A stretch of DNA of 64,000 bases from Verrucomicrobiota bacterium (GTDB lineage Bacteria; Verrucomicrobiota; Verrucomicrobiia; Limisphaerales; J093), in contig JAOSKK010000034.1 of NCBI GenBank assembly GCA_027493615.1, forward strand, positions 62,001-126,000. The letters are read 5' to 3'. The stretch's first letter is position 1, and the number at the start of each line of letters is the position of its first letter. Made by a program: the position numbers and the translations under genes. Positions 41,995-51,060 of the stretch are shown piece after piece. The notes beneath the pieces were generated by a model. The model did not search any database. It worked only from the letters and a program-made list of their open reading frames with translations, and was not told where the DNA came from.

Positions 41995-42251
41995 GTCGTT
42001 GCTTTCCAGTATTTGTTGATCTTGCTCGTGCGATAGACCGTCACCACTTTCGGCGGTGCCGCCGTCTCGTTCACCATCACCCGGACCAGATACGGCTTCT
42101 GGTTGATTTCAACTTTCGATTGATAGCATATCACATCGCCGTGTTCAGGCACTTTTTGCGCGGGCGCGGCCAGCACGGATTCAACCACGGCCAGCGGGAT
42201 GCCGCGCCGATCCATTTCCTCCTGAACGTGCTTTGATAGTTCGGGTTTCAT
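41991..42251 (-). CDS. DUF4258 protein, putative toxin of a two-gene module
   Basis: 86 residues: MKPELSKHVQEEMDRRGIPL, HGDVICYQSKVEINQKPYLVRVMV and VVTVYRTSKINKYW. This matches DUF4258, a RelE-like small fold. Its start overlaps the stop of methyltransferase tail copy 2 (ATGA), and it is followed by DUF2283. Together they look like a toxin-antitoxin-like cassette. Confidence 0.78.
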   Translation of the reverse strand: MKPELSKHVQEEMDRRGIPLAVVESVLAAPAQKVPEHGDVICYQSKVEINQKPYLVRVMVNETAAPPKVVTVYRTSKINKYWKATT

Positions 42252-42664
42252 TTGGCCGCGCCCTCCACGATTTTGATTTCCTCCGGCGTCAGGCCGTAGA
42301 GCGCATACACCAACTGGTCCATCTCCCGCTCCAACGCGCTGGTGTCCGCCTCGGCGTCCCGCGCCTTCGCCGCGAGGAGGCGGTCAACCAATCGCTCAGC
42401 CGCCTTTTGCTTTTCCGGCGGGGCGGCGGGAATGGGAATTACCCCAACGGGGTAACGCCGGTCAGCCCAGGGTTGCGAGGCACGAGCTACCCTGGGAAAA
42501 CGAATCAAATGGTTCATCAACCCCAACGGGGTTGTGGCGAATCGGCGGGACGGGGAGGACGCAACCCCGTTGGGGTTGGGGAAATCAAACCGCACCTGAC
42601 CCAGGGTAGCCTCGCGGACTCGGCAACCCTGGGCTGAGAGACGAAACGCCGTTGGCGTTTTCAT
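42248..42664 (-). pseudogene. Methyltransferase 3' tail copy 2 with a palindromic element as its N-terminus
   Basis: The open frame of 138 codons starts with ATGA overlapping the stop of copy 1. The first 75 or so residues are translated repeat DNA (element at 42441-42660). Only the last 60 (PAAPPEKQKAAERLVDR ... LTPEEIKIVEGAAK) are methyltransferase sequence. I do not think it encodes a functional protein. Confidence 0.7.
42441..42660. repeat. MITE/REP-like palindromic element
   Basis: About 220 bp with nested inverted repeats. Outer arms contain CAGCCCAGGGTTGCGAGGCA and its complement CGGCAACCCTGGGCTG; middle arms CTACCCTGGG and CCCAGGGTAG; the central pair is CAACCCCAACGGGGTTG and CAACCCCGTTGGGGTTG. 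It has no gene and lies within methyltransferase tail copy 2. Confidence 0.8.
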
Positions 42665-45600
42665 TTGGCCGCGCCCTCCACGATTTGGATTTCGTCCGGC
42701 GTCAGGCCGTAGAGCGCATACACCAACTGGTCCATCTCCCGCTCCAATGCGCTGGTGTCCGCCGCCGCGTCCCGCGCTTTCGCCGCGAGGATGCGGTCAG
42801 CCAATCGCTCCACGGCACTTTGCTGTTCTAGGGGTTCGACGGGAATTGGCAACTTTTTGATGTAAGTCGTCTTCACCTGAGCAAAGGCCCTACCCTCCGT
42901 TTCCTGAGACAAGTGGGTTTAGAAATAGGCGAATAACTTGGAGTTCAGAAGCGCCACGAGAAGACGAGGCGAGCACGCATTCCAGTTTTGTCGTGGCACA
43001 ATCAAGTGCACAGTCTTGTCCACGAAACTCCCAGCCGAGTCAATGGCTGCAATGATTGTGTTGGCAGTCTGGCGGTAAACAACTTTTGGCTTAAGGCTTA
43101 AAAACTCAGAAGAATAGCGCAATGTGTCGGCATCGTTCAGGAGTCTTTCATAGTTGTGCCGAAGGAAATTGCTCGGCTCTTGGATGTGCCATTTATGAAT
43201 GTCTCGGCCTTTCAGAAACGGCATGTCGCGCTCATTTAGCTGTTGGCCAGCGTAGAATACTCTATCACCGATGGAGTTCTGGCCCCGGGTTTTTCCCCGC
43301 CCCTCCGTCCAGTAATTGAATCCAACGTCTTTTACGAAGAAATGGGAATCGAGTTCAGCAAAACCACGGCGACGTAGGCTGCGCTGAAGTATTGGATTCA
43401 GGCTCTTGAACGGTTCCTCGCTCGCACCGGTGATTTGAAACGCAGTAGTTTGAAATGACGTGGCAGAACTTGCCGCGACATGAAGACTGACGTGATATGG
43501 CGTCGCCGTTGCCCTGTCTTTGGTGCAGGTCAAAACGCAGACAAAGACCGTCGGATCATCAAATATGGGGACAGACTTGTAGTCCCAAACCTTTCTCAGC
43601 ACAGTTGCCGCAGTAAGAAACTCTCTCAGCTTCTTGAAGTAATCCCCGTTTAGGAACGTGTTCGGGGAGATGTATGTCAAATGGCCCCGCTGTCTCGAAA
43701 GACCAACCCCACGTTGGTAAAAGGCAACGTAGAGGTCGTTGTTTCTCTTGAAAGTCGGATAAGCTGATTCGTATTTCGCTTTGAGAATGCGATCGAACAC
43801 GATGCCGTAGGGTGGGTTGGCGATGACAACGTCAAAACCTCCTTTCCCATGAAACACTTCAGAGAAATATATCTCGAAGTCGAAGGCCTCTTTGCCGTTG
43901 GTCAACTCGTGGATGATCTGGTCAATTTGGTGTTTGAGATTGGACTTCTTGGAGGAATCCGTCTGATCGAAATAGAGGGGCTTTAGCTTTTCCAGCTTTT
44001 GGAACAACTGTTGGTTGAACAGGTTTTTCTCCACGCCAAGCAGAGAGTTGCCGGTGACGATCTTGTAGAACAGGTTCGGCAGTGGTTTGATCTGCTTCAC
44101 GTCTTCCTCGTCAACCACGAGCGAGAGCCAGAGGCGAAGCTTGGCGATTTCGACTGCGCCGGGGTCAATGTCCACGCCGTAAAGGCAGTCTTGAATCGCG
44201 TGCCGTTTGAAGTGGTAGGGCGTGCGGTCCTGAACGTCGTTGAAGTAGGGCGTGAGCGCCGAACGGGCGCGGACGATCTCGGTCATCATGCCCACCGGGA
44301 ACGCGCCGGACCCAACGGCGGGGTCGCAGATGGTGATGTCGGCCAGCTTGTCGTCAATCAGCCGAGCGTGCTGCTCGATGCTCTTGGGCGGTTTCGGGTA
44401 ATCCCGCCCTATTGTTCCTGATTGCTTGGCGGCTTCATAGAACGAGTATTGGTCGCCGAGATGCACAAAGGTTTCGAGGTCAGCGCGGGGCACCACTTCC
44501 TGCCGCACCGGCGCGGTGAGCAGCGTTTGCTCCGCCTTCTCGTCACCGAACTGGGCCTGCTTGCGCTTTTCCCTGCCGATGGCTTCTGCGTAGGAATTGA
44601 TGGCAGTGTCGAGGTAGTTGATGAGGCTCTCCTGACACATGTAGTGGACGATCTCGCGGGGCGTGTAAAACGAACCCAGCCCCTTGCGGCGGTTTTCCTC
44701 GATGAGGTTCTCAAAGACCTTGCCCAGCATTTCCGGGTCAATGGCCACTTCCTTTTCCAGCGGCTCCGCTTCGTTGACGGTGAAGTTGTAGCGGTCGAAC
44801 ACGTCAAGGACGCCGGTCCCGGATTTCGCCCGCTTCGTTGCGCTCGGTGTTTGTAAACAGTTTGTTCGGCAGGGTGATGTCCGTCTTCCGCCAGTCGTAG
44901 TCACCCAGCGGCTCGAACAGGCCGCCGTTCAGAAACGGGATGCGGCACTTGAAGCGGCTGCACCACGCTTCATGGCCCCGGTCGGTGGCCAGCGTGTCGT
45001 AGAACAGCGGTTCCAGAACGTCGTTGAAGAAATTTTTGTAGGGGCCGTGCTCGCCACGACACAGCCGCCGGAGAAAGTCGTGCGGGCCGGTGCCCCAGTC
45101 CTGCCCCCTTGGCCACGCCCAGCCAGCCCCTTCTTTTGCAGGAAGTACAGGAACACGATCTGGCCCATGAGCTTCTTGGCAAAACCCACGGTGCTGAGGT
45201 TCTTGGTCTTGAACTCCTTCCCGATGCCGGGGTCTTTGGCCGCGAGCTTGCGAAGCGCGGCCTCGATGTCGCCGAACAGGGCGGCATACTGGTTGAAGAA
45301 TTCCTTGGTGACGGCTTCGACGCTGAAGGCATCTTCGATCTGCGCCAGCGTGGGATTGTTCTCGGTGTCCTGAAGCAGCGCAAGGAACCGGGACTGCGCG
45401 GTGTGGCAACTTTCACCCTCGCCGACAATGTAGGAGAGCCGCCGGGCAGGCGTCAGCCGGGTTTCGACGCCGACCTTGCCGTCGTCCTTTTCCACGGCGG
45501 CGTATTCCATCTTCACGTAGGAGAAGCGCCACTGCCGTTCCGTGGGCGACACGAACGCGACGAGCGCCGCGTCCTTTTCGTTGCGCTGCTTCAGGTGATC

Positions 45601-45702
45601 GGCGACGAAGTTGCGGATGGCGGTGCGGGCGCGTTCCAGTTTGGCCTCGGTGGTCAGGTGGACGACCAGCACGTCGAGCTTTTCATCCTCCGGCGACGTG
45701 TA

Positions 45703-46791
45703 CTGCCTAGTCCTTGGCATAGGCTACACTCTCTGCACAAAAGAAGGAGCGCACTAACTCTCGGTTGTTATGAAGGTCGGCGAGGTCCTGCTCGACGCGC
45801 TCTCGCAGTGACTCATTCTTCCTGAGAGGCTTTTTGGATACGCCGTTGGTTTTCATATGGCTCCAGACGAACTCATCGGGATTGAGGTCCGGTGCATAGG
45901 GAGGAAGGAAGTGCAACTCCAGCCGTCCGTTGAGCGACTGCACATAGTGTTTGACGCTGTTCGCCTTGTGAGCCGGATGTCCATCCACGACGAGGAATAC
46001 TTTCGTGGGACGTTCCTTCATGAAATTCTTGAGGAACGCCACAAAGGACTCCGCGTTCAACTTGCCGGTGTACGTCGCGGCCCAAAACGCCCCGCATGCG
46101 TTGACCGCGCTGATCACATTGATACTCTGCCGCTGTCCAGAGGTCACGACGACCGGCGTGGTCCCCTTTAACCCATAGGTGCGACCCAGCGGCGGATCCG
46201 ATTGAAAGCCCGCCTCGTCGAGGAAGAAGATCATCGCGCCCGCTCGTTTGGCCCGCTTCCGCAGCTTGGGATAGGTTTCCTTCATCCACACATCCACCGC
46301 TTGCGGATCTCGCTCGTAGGCACGGCGCAGAGGCTTCTGGGGGGTGATCTCCAGGCTCGCCAACAGCCTCCCCACTGCCGTCAAGCCCAACTCGATCCCC
46401 ATTTTCTCCTGAATAAGTGTCTGCACGATTCGCCGTGTCCATAGCCCAAACTCAAAGCCATACTGTCTTGGGTCTTTGCCCAGGATCCACCGCTTCACTC
46501 GCTGGCGTTGCTTCTCGTTGAGCTTCGGCTCGGGGCCCTGAGCGATCTTCTCGACCAGCGCGTCCCACCCTTCATCGTTAAACTTTCGCAACCAGGGGTA
46601 AATCGTGGTCCGGCATAATCCAAAAGATCGCATGACCTCACTGGGGTCCTCCCCGTCTTCCACGACTCGCCTGACAGCGAGTATCCTCATGTGTTCCAGA
46701 GCCTTGTGATCTAGTGTGCGTCCATCAATCTTTGCCACGACCGCGATTATAGACACAATGCCGAGTGTAGTCTATCTAAAAGACTGCCCAG
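45703..46791 (-). mobile_element. IS630-family insertion sequence with TA target duplication
   Basis: 1089 bp flanked by TA at 45701-45702 and 46792-46793. The 28-bp ends are imperfect inverted repeats (20 of 28 match): CTGCCTAGTCCTTGG... on the left and, read inward, CTGGGCAGTCTTTTA... on the right, both ending CTACACT. Removing the element and one TA restores the methyltransferase codons for LGTYTSPEDE, which proves the insertion point. Confidence 0.95.
45707..46756 (-). CDS. IS630-family transposase
   Basis: 349 residues from a GTG at 46756. An N-terminal helix-turn-helix (EVMRSFGLCRTTIYPWLRKF) and a winged-helix segment are followed by a DDE catalytic domain: IFFLDEAGFQSDPPLGRTYG, VFLVVDGHPAHKANSV and LPPYAPDLNPDEFVWSHMK. 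The frame is intact and spans almost the whole element, its stop lying in the left inverted repeat, so the copy may still be active. Confidence 0.95.
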   Translation of the reverse strand: MSIIAVVAKIDGRTLDHKALEHMRILAVRRVVEDGEDPSEVMRSFGLCRTTIYPWLRKFNDEGWDALVEKIAQGPEPKLNEKQRQRVKRWILGKDPRQYGFEFGLWTRRIVQTLIQEKMGIELGLTAVGRLLASLEITPQKPLRRAYERDPQAVDVWMKETYPKLRKRAKRAGAMIFFLDEAGFQSDPPLGRTYGLKGTTPVVVTSGQRQSINVISAVNACGAFWAATYTGKLNAESFVAFLKNFMKERPTKVFLVVDGHPAHKANSVKHYVQSLNGRLELHFLPPYAPDLNPDEFVWSHMKTNGVSKKPLRKNESLRERVEQDLADLHNNRELVRSFFCAESVAYAKD

Positions 46792-46978
46792 TAAGTGCCA
46801 AGGCGCTCGAACCGGGCGACGTGCTGCTTGAAGGCGTCCTTGATGTAGGTCGCGTTCCACGCCTGCGCCTTGGACTCGTCGAACTTGTTCAACAAGTTGC
46901 GGGTGAATTCGAAGAACTTCACCTTGTCGAAGGCGCGCGGGAAGGTCTCGGCGACGCGTTGGCGGGCTTGCTGGGAGT

Positions 46979-47554
46979 TCATGAACGGGCGGTCTTTCTT
47001 TTGACGCGGTAGGGGACGGCGTCTTCCTTAATGTGGAAGCCGATTTCCTTGTGCGGCTCGGGCGGCGGCGGGGCCAGCAGAGGGAGGAGTTTGTGGTAAA
47101 TGTCCCGCAAGGCCGCGTCGTGGGTAAGCAGGCTTCTGTCAATTTCCGCCAGGCGCTTGAGGACCGCGGCGTTGGCGGCCTGTTCCTCGCGCATTTGGAC
47201 AAAGGCGCGGATGACATAAACGCTCATCGCGACCGCGCGGGGACTGCTCAGGATCATGGCGGCCATGAGCGCGCCGTGCTCGGTGAAGGCGCGGACCTGT
47301 TTGGAAAACTTGAGCCGACGCAAGGATGTCACAGTTTGTGATATCCTCAGAATCTCCTCCCGCTCCAGGTCGAACATGAAATCCGCGGGGAAACGGTCCT
47401 GATTGCGCTTCATGGCTTGGTTCAGGATGCGCGTTTCCACTCCGTAGAGCCGCGCCAGATCCGCGTCCAGAAGTACACGCTGGTCGCGCAGGCACAGGAT
47501 GAGCGGAGCGATTGGCTCGGCCGGGGCGGCAGGCGGTTGCGGGTTGGGATTCAT
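46979..47554 (-). CDS. ORF6N-domain protein
   Basis: 191 residues. The ORF6N DNA-binding domain covers residues 15-110: LILCLRDQRVLLDADLARLYGVETRILNQ, NQDRFPADFMFDLE and LKFSKQVRAFTEHGALMAAMIL. The C-terminal part is helical with a basic end (YRVKRKTARS). ORF6N is common in phage and defence-associated proteins, often linked to RM genes. Both ends overlap neighbours by four bases, helicase upstream and methyltransferase downstream. It is likely a regulator or DNA-targeting partner of that system. Confidence 0.88.
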   Translation of the reverse strand: MNPNPQPPAAPAEPIAPLILCLRDQRVLLDADLARLYGVETRILNQAMKRNQDRFPADFMFDLEREEILRISQTVTSLRRLKFSKQVRAFTEHGALMAAMILSSPRAVAMSVYVIRAFVQMREEQAANAAVLKRLAEIDRSLLTHDAALRDIYHKLLPLLAPPPPEPHKEIGFHIKEDAVPYRVKRKTARS

Positions 47555-50500
47555 GGCGGTTGCACGAGGTACGAGGACAGGATGACTTCGCGCGGGGCGA
47601 GCGCCTGACTGGCGTGTGGGGCAGGGCTGGCTTGGAAGTATTCCCATTTGATGTGGCGGCGCAGGAGGTTCAGGACGCCGAGAGGCCGGCCTTCCTGCTT
47701 GAGCGCGGCGGCGACCTTCTTGGACGTGGGCTTGGGCAACGCGCCGTCTTCAAGGAGCCGGATGACCTTGCCCACGAATTCCTCGTCATCCTCGGTGAAC
47801 TGCTGGCAGCGGCGAACCGCCTTATCCTTGAGCCGTTTCATGATGTAGGCGTCGCTGGGGCTGCCTCGGTGCGTGGACTCCGCCGCTTCGGCGTCGGCGG
47901 TCGTGGCCGTGACGAACGCGGCTTTGTTCTTGTCCAGCAGATCGTAAAACTCGCGAGGGATGGCCTGCCGGGTTTCGTTGGGATCGGCGGGCTTCAGGAT
48001 CGTGGCGGCGGTCATGAAATCCAGTTCCGTGGTCGGCTGGCTGCCGGTGCCGCCGAGGAAGAATTTGTCCAGCTTGCCTTGGCGGAAATAGGTGAGGAGG
48101 GCGGGGAGATTGGACGGATTGGGTGGATCAGACGGATCATTCACAAGACGCGTGGAACGGGCCTTTTTCGGCAGGCGTTTGATGCGCTCGAACAGGTCAG
48201 GTTGCTGGTCGCGGATGGCGCGGATTTCAGTCAGGTACTTGAGTTCGGTTTCCTCGTCCTCATCCTCACCAGTGATCGTCTTCTTCGAGTTCCACTTGGC
48301 GAACAGGTCGTGGGAGACGATTTCCTCGCCCTCGGTCAACAGCCGGGCATCGGCTCCAAGCATCTGGATGAACGCATGGATTTTTGCCTCGGCGGCTTCG
48401 CGGAGCTTGATGAGGTCGTTGCCTTCCTCGGTGGGGAAAAAGTTGTACGTGTGAATCTTGTCGAACTTGGTGTCCACGCGGTTGACGCGCCCAACGCGCT
48501 GGATCAACCGCGTCGGGTTCCACGGGATGTCGTAGTTGATGACGACGTTGGAGCGGTGGAGGTTCACGCCCTCGGCTAGTACTTCCGTCGCCACCAGAAT
48601 TCGGTACTCGTCCTTGGGCCGATACGCCTTGGCGTCAAAATTCGAGATGACATCCTCACGCACGGTTTTGAGCGATTCGCCGGTAAACAGCAGAACCTTC
48701 GGCTCCACTTCATCATGGATTTTACCGGCCAAATAGTCGGCGGTTTCCTTGGACTCGGTGAAAATGATGACCTTGCTGCTTTTGAGCAGGTCGGTTTTCT
48801 TCAGGATGGCGCGGAACGATTCCCACTTGGGATCACGGGTGACTTTCTTCCAGAGGTTGCGGGTTTTCACCAAGGCTTTCAGGTCGTTGCGCAGGTCGGT
48901 GATGAATTCCGGCTTGAAATCCCTGGCGGCGAGCTTCTCGGCCTTGTCTTCCTCCAGCAGCCGCTCGATGGCTTCCTGATCGTCGGATTCCAGCAGTTCA
49001 AAGATTTTGCCAATGTACTTTTTGCTGATGAAGACGTGGCCCTTGTCGAACTCGGCGATGACGCGCTCGTAGGTGTGGATGAACCGGCCCAGCGTGGACA
49101 GGAACGCGGTGAAGCTGCTTTCAAGGCGCTTCACCGTGAGGATTTTCATGAACTTGGCGAGGTTGCGCTGGCTCTGGATTTCCTGCTCGTCGCGCTTGCC
49201 GGTGTAGTAAGCCAGTGGCGTGTAGCGGGCATACTTGAAGTCGTGTGTCAGGGACCGGATTGTCTCATCGAAGACCTCGTTCTCGGTCTGGTTGAACTTG
49301 TAGAACAGCGGCTCCGGGTTCGCTACTTCGGGGAACTTCAAACCCTGTTTTTTCAAATCCTCGCCGTAGTAGCGTTCGATCTCCGTACGCGTGCGGCGGA
49401 TCATGAGAAACTTTAGGATTTTCTCGCGGGTCTGCCGGGCATTTTCCTGCACGGTTTTGAAATACACTTCCCGGTCCCGTTGGCGGTCCAGCCCTTTGAG
49501 CCGCTGCTGCATCTTGCCGAAAAAGGCTTCGAGGTTGCGAACGTTCGGGATGGTGCTGTTCTTGCCCGGCTGGAACAGTTTGATCTGGCTGAGGATGTCC
49601 TGCGGCGTGTTGTTCAACGGCGTGGCCGACACCAGCACGATGCGCTTGCCACGGGTGATCTGGGCCAGCAGTTCGTAGCTTTGCGTGTCCTCGGTGCGGA
49701 ACCGGTGGGACTCGTCAATGAAGACGGTTGTGAACTTTTGGAGGTCGCGGTTCAGCAGGGCATGGAGCTTGCCTAGGGATTCACACAAAAACCCGCGCAC
49801 GCCAAATTCACGGAAGACGTTGGGCCATGAGCCGGGGTTGTGTTCGTCGAGCAGGTGTGGCGGCGCGATGACGAGGCACGGTTCGTTGATGTGCTGGGCC
49901 AGCAACGCCGACATGTAGGTCTTGCCCAGACCAACAACGTCGGACAAAAACGCGCCTCCGTACTCGTCGAGGACTTTGCGGGCGTTCAGCACCGCTTCCT
50001 CCTGATACTTCAGTTTCTTGAAGCCAGCAGGCAGGTACATGTCCTCGATCTCGTCGGGCAGGTTGAGTTCTCCCCGGAAGTATTCGTAGAGGAATTTCAG
50101 GTAGAGTTCGTACGGTGTGAACTGGGCGAACGGGGATTTGACCTCGATGGTGGTGACGTAATCCTTGGTCACGTCCACCGCCTTGGCCCAAAGCTCGTGG
50201 AACTTCTGGATGGCGAACTCGTAGTCGGAGCGGTTCTTCAACTCGACGTTGAACTCCAGATTGTCCTGAAGCCCGGCTTCGGTCAGGTTGCTCGAGCCGG
50301 TGATGACGCGGCCCTTGTCAATGTGGCCGTCCACGAACGTCATCACGTAGAGCTTGGCGTGGACCCGTTCCGACGGGTAGGCGCGGACTTCAAGTTTGCC
50401 TGATTTGATCCACTCCACGAATTTGCGCACGCCGTCTTCGATGTTGGCGCTGTCGCCGGATTTTTGGAACTCGGTCAGGATTTCACCCGGCAGCCGCTCG

Positions 50501-50769
50501 CGGACGTGGGCATGTGACTCCAGCACGAATTCCTGCTGCTGCTTGGCCGTCTGGATCAGATCGTAGGTGGCCCGGTCGGTTTTGATGCCGATGAGGATGC
50601 GGATTTTATCGGTCTTGGTGAGGGCGGGGTAGAGCTTGTGAAAGCCGCTGATGAAAAAGTAGCCGACGAGGCAATCGAAGAACCGGGTGTTGTCGCCGAG
50701 CAAGACCCCGAACCGGTCGCTCAGGTTCTGGCCACCCTGGTTAGTGATAAACGTAAGATCCGAGGACAT
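47551..50769 (-). CDS. Phospholipase-D-like nuclease fused to SNF2-type helicase
   Basis: An intact 1072-residue protein. The N-terminal PLD-like domain has the HKD-type motif VHAKLYVM with GSSNLTEAGLQDN (residues about 130-165). The SNF2 core has Walker A DVVGLGKTYMS, DExx box FIDESHRFR, LVSATPLNN and, in the C-lobe, VINYDIPWNPTRLIQRVGRVNR. A C-terminal helical region follows. Such PLD-helicase fusions travel with DNA methyltransferases in defence islands, where they probably cleave and translocate on foreign DNA. It is the first gene of the helicase-ORF6N-methyltransferase operon. Its base composition is lower in GC than the flanks, consistent with transfer. Confidence 0.9.
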   Translation of the reverse strand: MSSDLTFITNQGGQNLSDRFGVLLGDNTRFFDCLVGYFFISGFHKLYPALTKTDKIRILIGIKTDRATYDLIQTAKQQQEFVLESHAHVRERLPGEILTEFQKSGDSANIEDGVRKFVEWIKSGKLEVRAYPSERVHAKLYVMTFVDGHIDKGRVITGSSNLTEAGLQDNLEFNVELKNRSDYEFAIQKFHELWAKAVDVTKDYVTTIEVKSPFAQFTPYELYLKFLYEYFRGELNLPDEIEDMYLPAGFKKLKYQEEAVLNARKVLDEYGGAFLSDVVGLGKTYMSALLAQHINEPCLVIAPPHLLDEHNPGSWPNVFREFGVRGFLCESLGKLHALLNRDLQKFTTVFIDESHRFRTEDTQSYELLAQITRGKRIVLVSATPLNNTPQDILSQIKLFQPGKNSTIPNVRNLEAFFGKMQQRLKGLDRQRDREVYFKTVQENARQTREKILKFLMIRRTRTEIERYYGEDLKKQGLKFPEVANPEPLFYKFNQTENEVFDETIRSLTHDFKYARYTPLAYYTGKRDEQEIQSQRNLAKFMKILTVKRLESSFTAFLSTLGRFIHTYERVIAEFDKGHVFISKKYIGKIFELLESDDQEAIERLLEEDKAEKLAARDFKPEFITDLRNDLKALVKTRNLWKKVTRDPKWESFRAILKKTDLLKSSKVIIFTESKETADYLAGKIHDEVEPKVLLFTGESLKTVREDVISNFDAKAYRPKDEYRILVATEVLAEGVNLHRSNVVINYDIPWNPTRLIQRVGRVNRVDTKFDKIHTYNFFPTEEGNDLIKLREAAEAKIHAFIQMLGADARLLTEGEEIVSHDLFAKWNSKKTITGEDEDEETELKYLTEIRAIRDQQPDLFERIKRLPKKARSTRLVNDPSDPPNPSNLPALLTYFRQGKLDKFFLGGTGSQPTTELDFMTAATILKPADPNETRQAIPREFYDLLDKNKAAFVTATTADAEAAESTHRGSPSDAYIMKRLKDKAVRRCQQFTEDDEEFVGKVIRLLEDGALPKPTSKKVAAALKQEGRPLGVLNLLRRHIKWEYFQASPAPHASQALAPREVILSSYLVQPP

Positions 50770-50829
50770 GGCAAACGTACGCGTTACCGCAATGGCTCAC
50801 ACATCATGCCTCCACCACGTGGGCTTCGG

Positions 50830-51060
50830 CAAGTTGGCTGGGGATGGCGGGCATGCATTGGGTCATTCTCCTTTGAGAGACACACTTCCCCCGCGGCCGC
50901 GGCCGGGAAAGATGGTGCGGGTGGCGAGAAGGTCTTTCTTGACGGCCTGGTAGGTGGCCTCGTCCCAGCCAAGTGCGCGGCGCAAGGTTGTGTTTCCGGC
51001 CGATCCGCCCGCGGCGTCGAGCGCGGTGAGAAAGGCGTCGCGGAGCTCCGCGGTGACCGT
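50830..51060. repeat. Direct repeat, copy 1
   Basis: About 230 bp nearly identical to 53280-53514, both on the same strand. It covers the winged-helix-like C-terminal codons plus about 50 bases beyond the stop (GCATTGGGTCATTC is shared, with CATTGGGTCATTC in the second copy). Confidence 0.85.

Larger units (their letters stand above)
42661..46982 (-). pseudogene. N6-adenine DNA methyltransferase (Type IIG/PglX-like), interrupted by IS630, a TAA and frame changes
   Basis: The gene starts at 46982 (MNSQQARQRVAETFP). Its first 60 or so codons reach LGTY and are then cut by the IS at 45703-46791. Reading resumes TSPEDEKLDVLVVHL. Frame changes near 45090 and 44820 lead to the methylase core: FYTPREIVHYMC, motif I DPAVGSGAFPVGM and motif IV NPPYG. 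A target-recognition region follows. An in-frame TAA at 42919-42921 precedes the tail HLSQETEGRAFAQVKTTYIKKLPIP ... LTPDEIQIVEGAAK. The start overlaps the ORF6N stop (ATGA), so the gene belonged to a helicase-ORF6N-methyltransferase operon. The IS insertion alone should inactivate it. Confidence 0.85.

Noticed and set aside
42248..42664. Separate restriction specificity gene
   Set aside because: Its N-terminal half is translated palindromic repeat and only the last 60 residues are methyltransferase tail, so it lacks a recognition domain.
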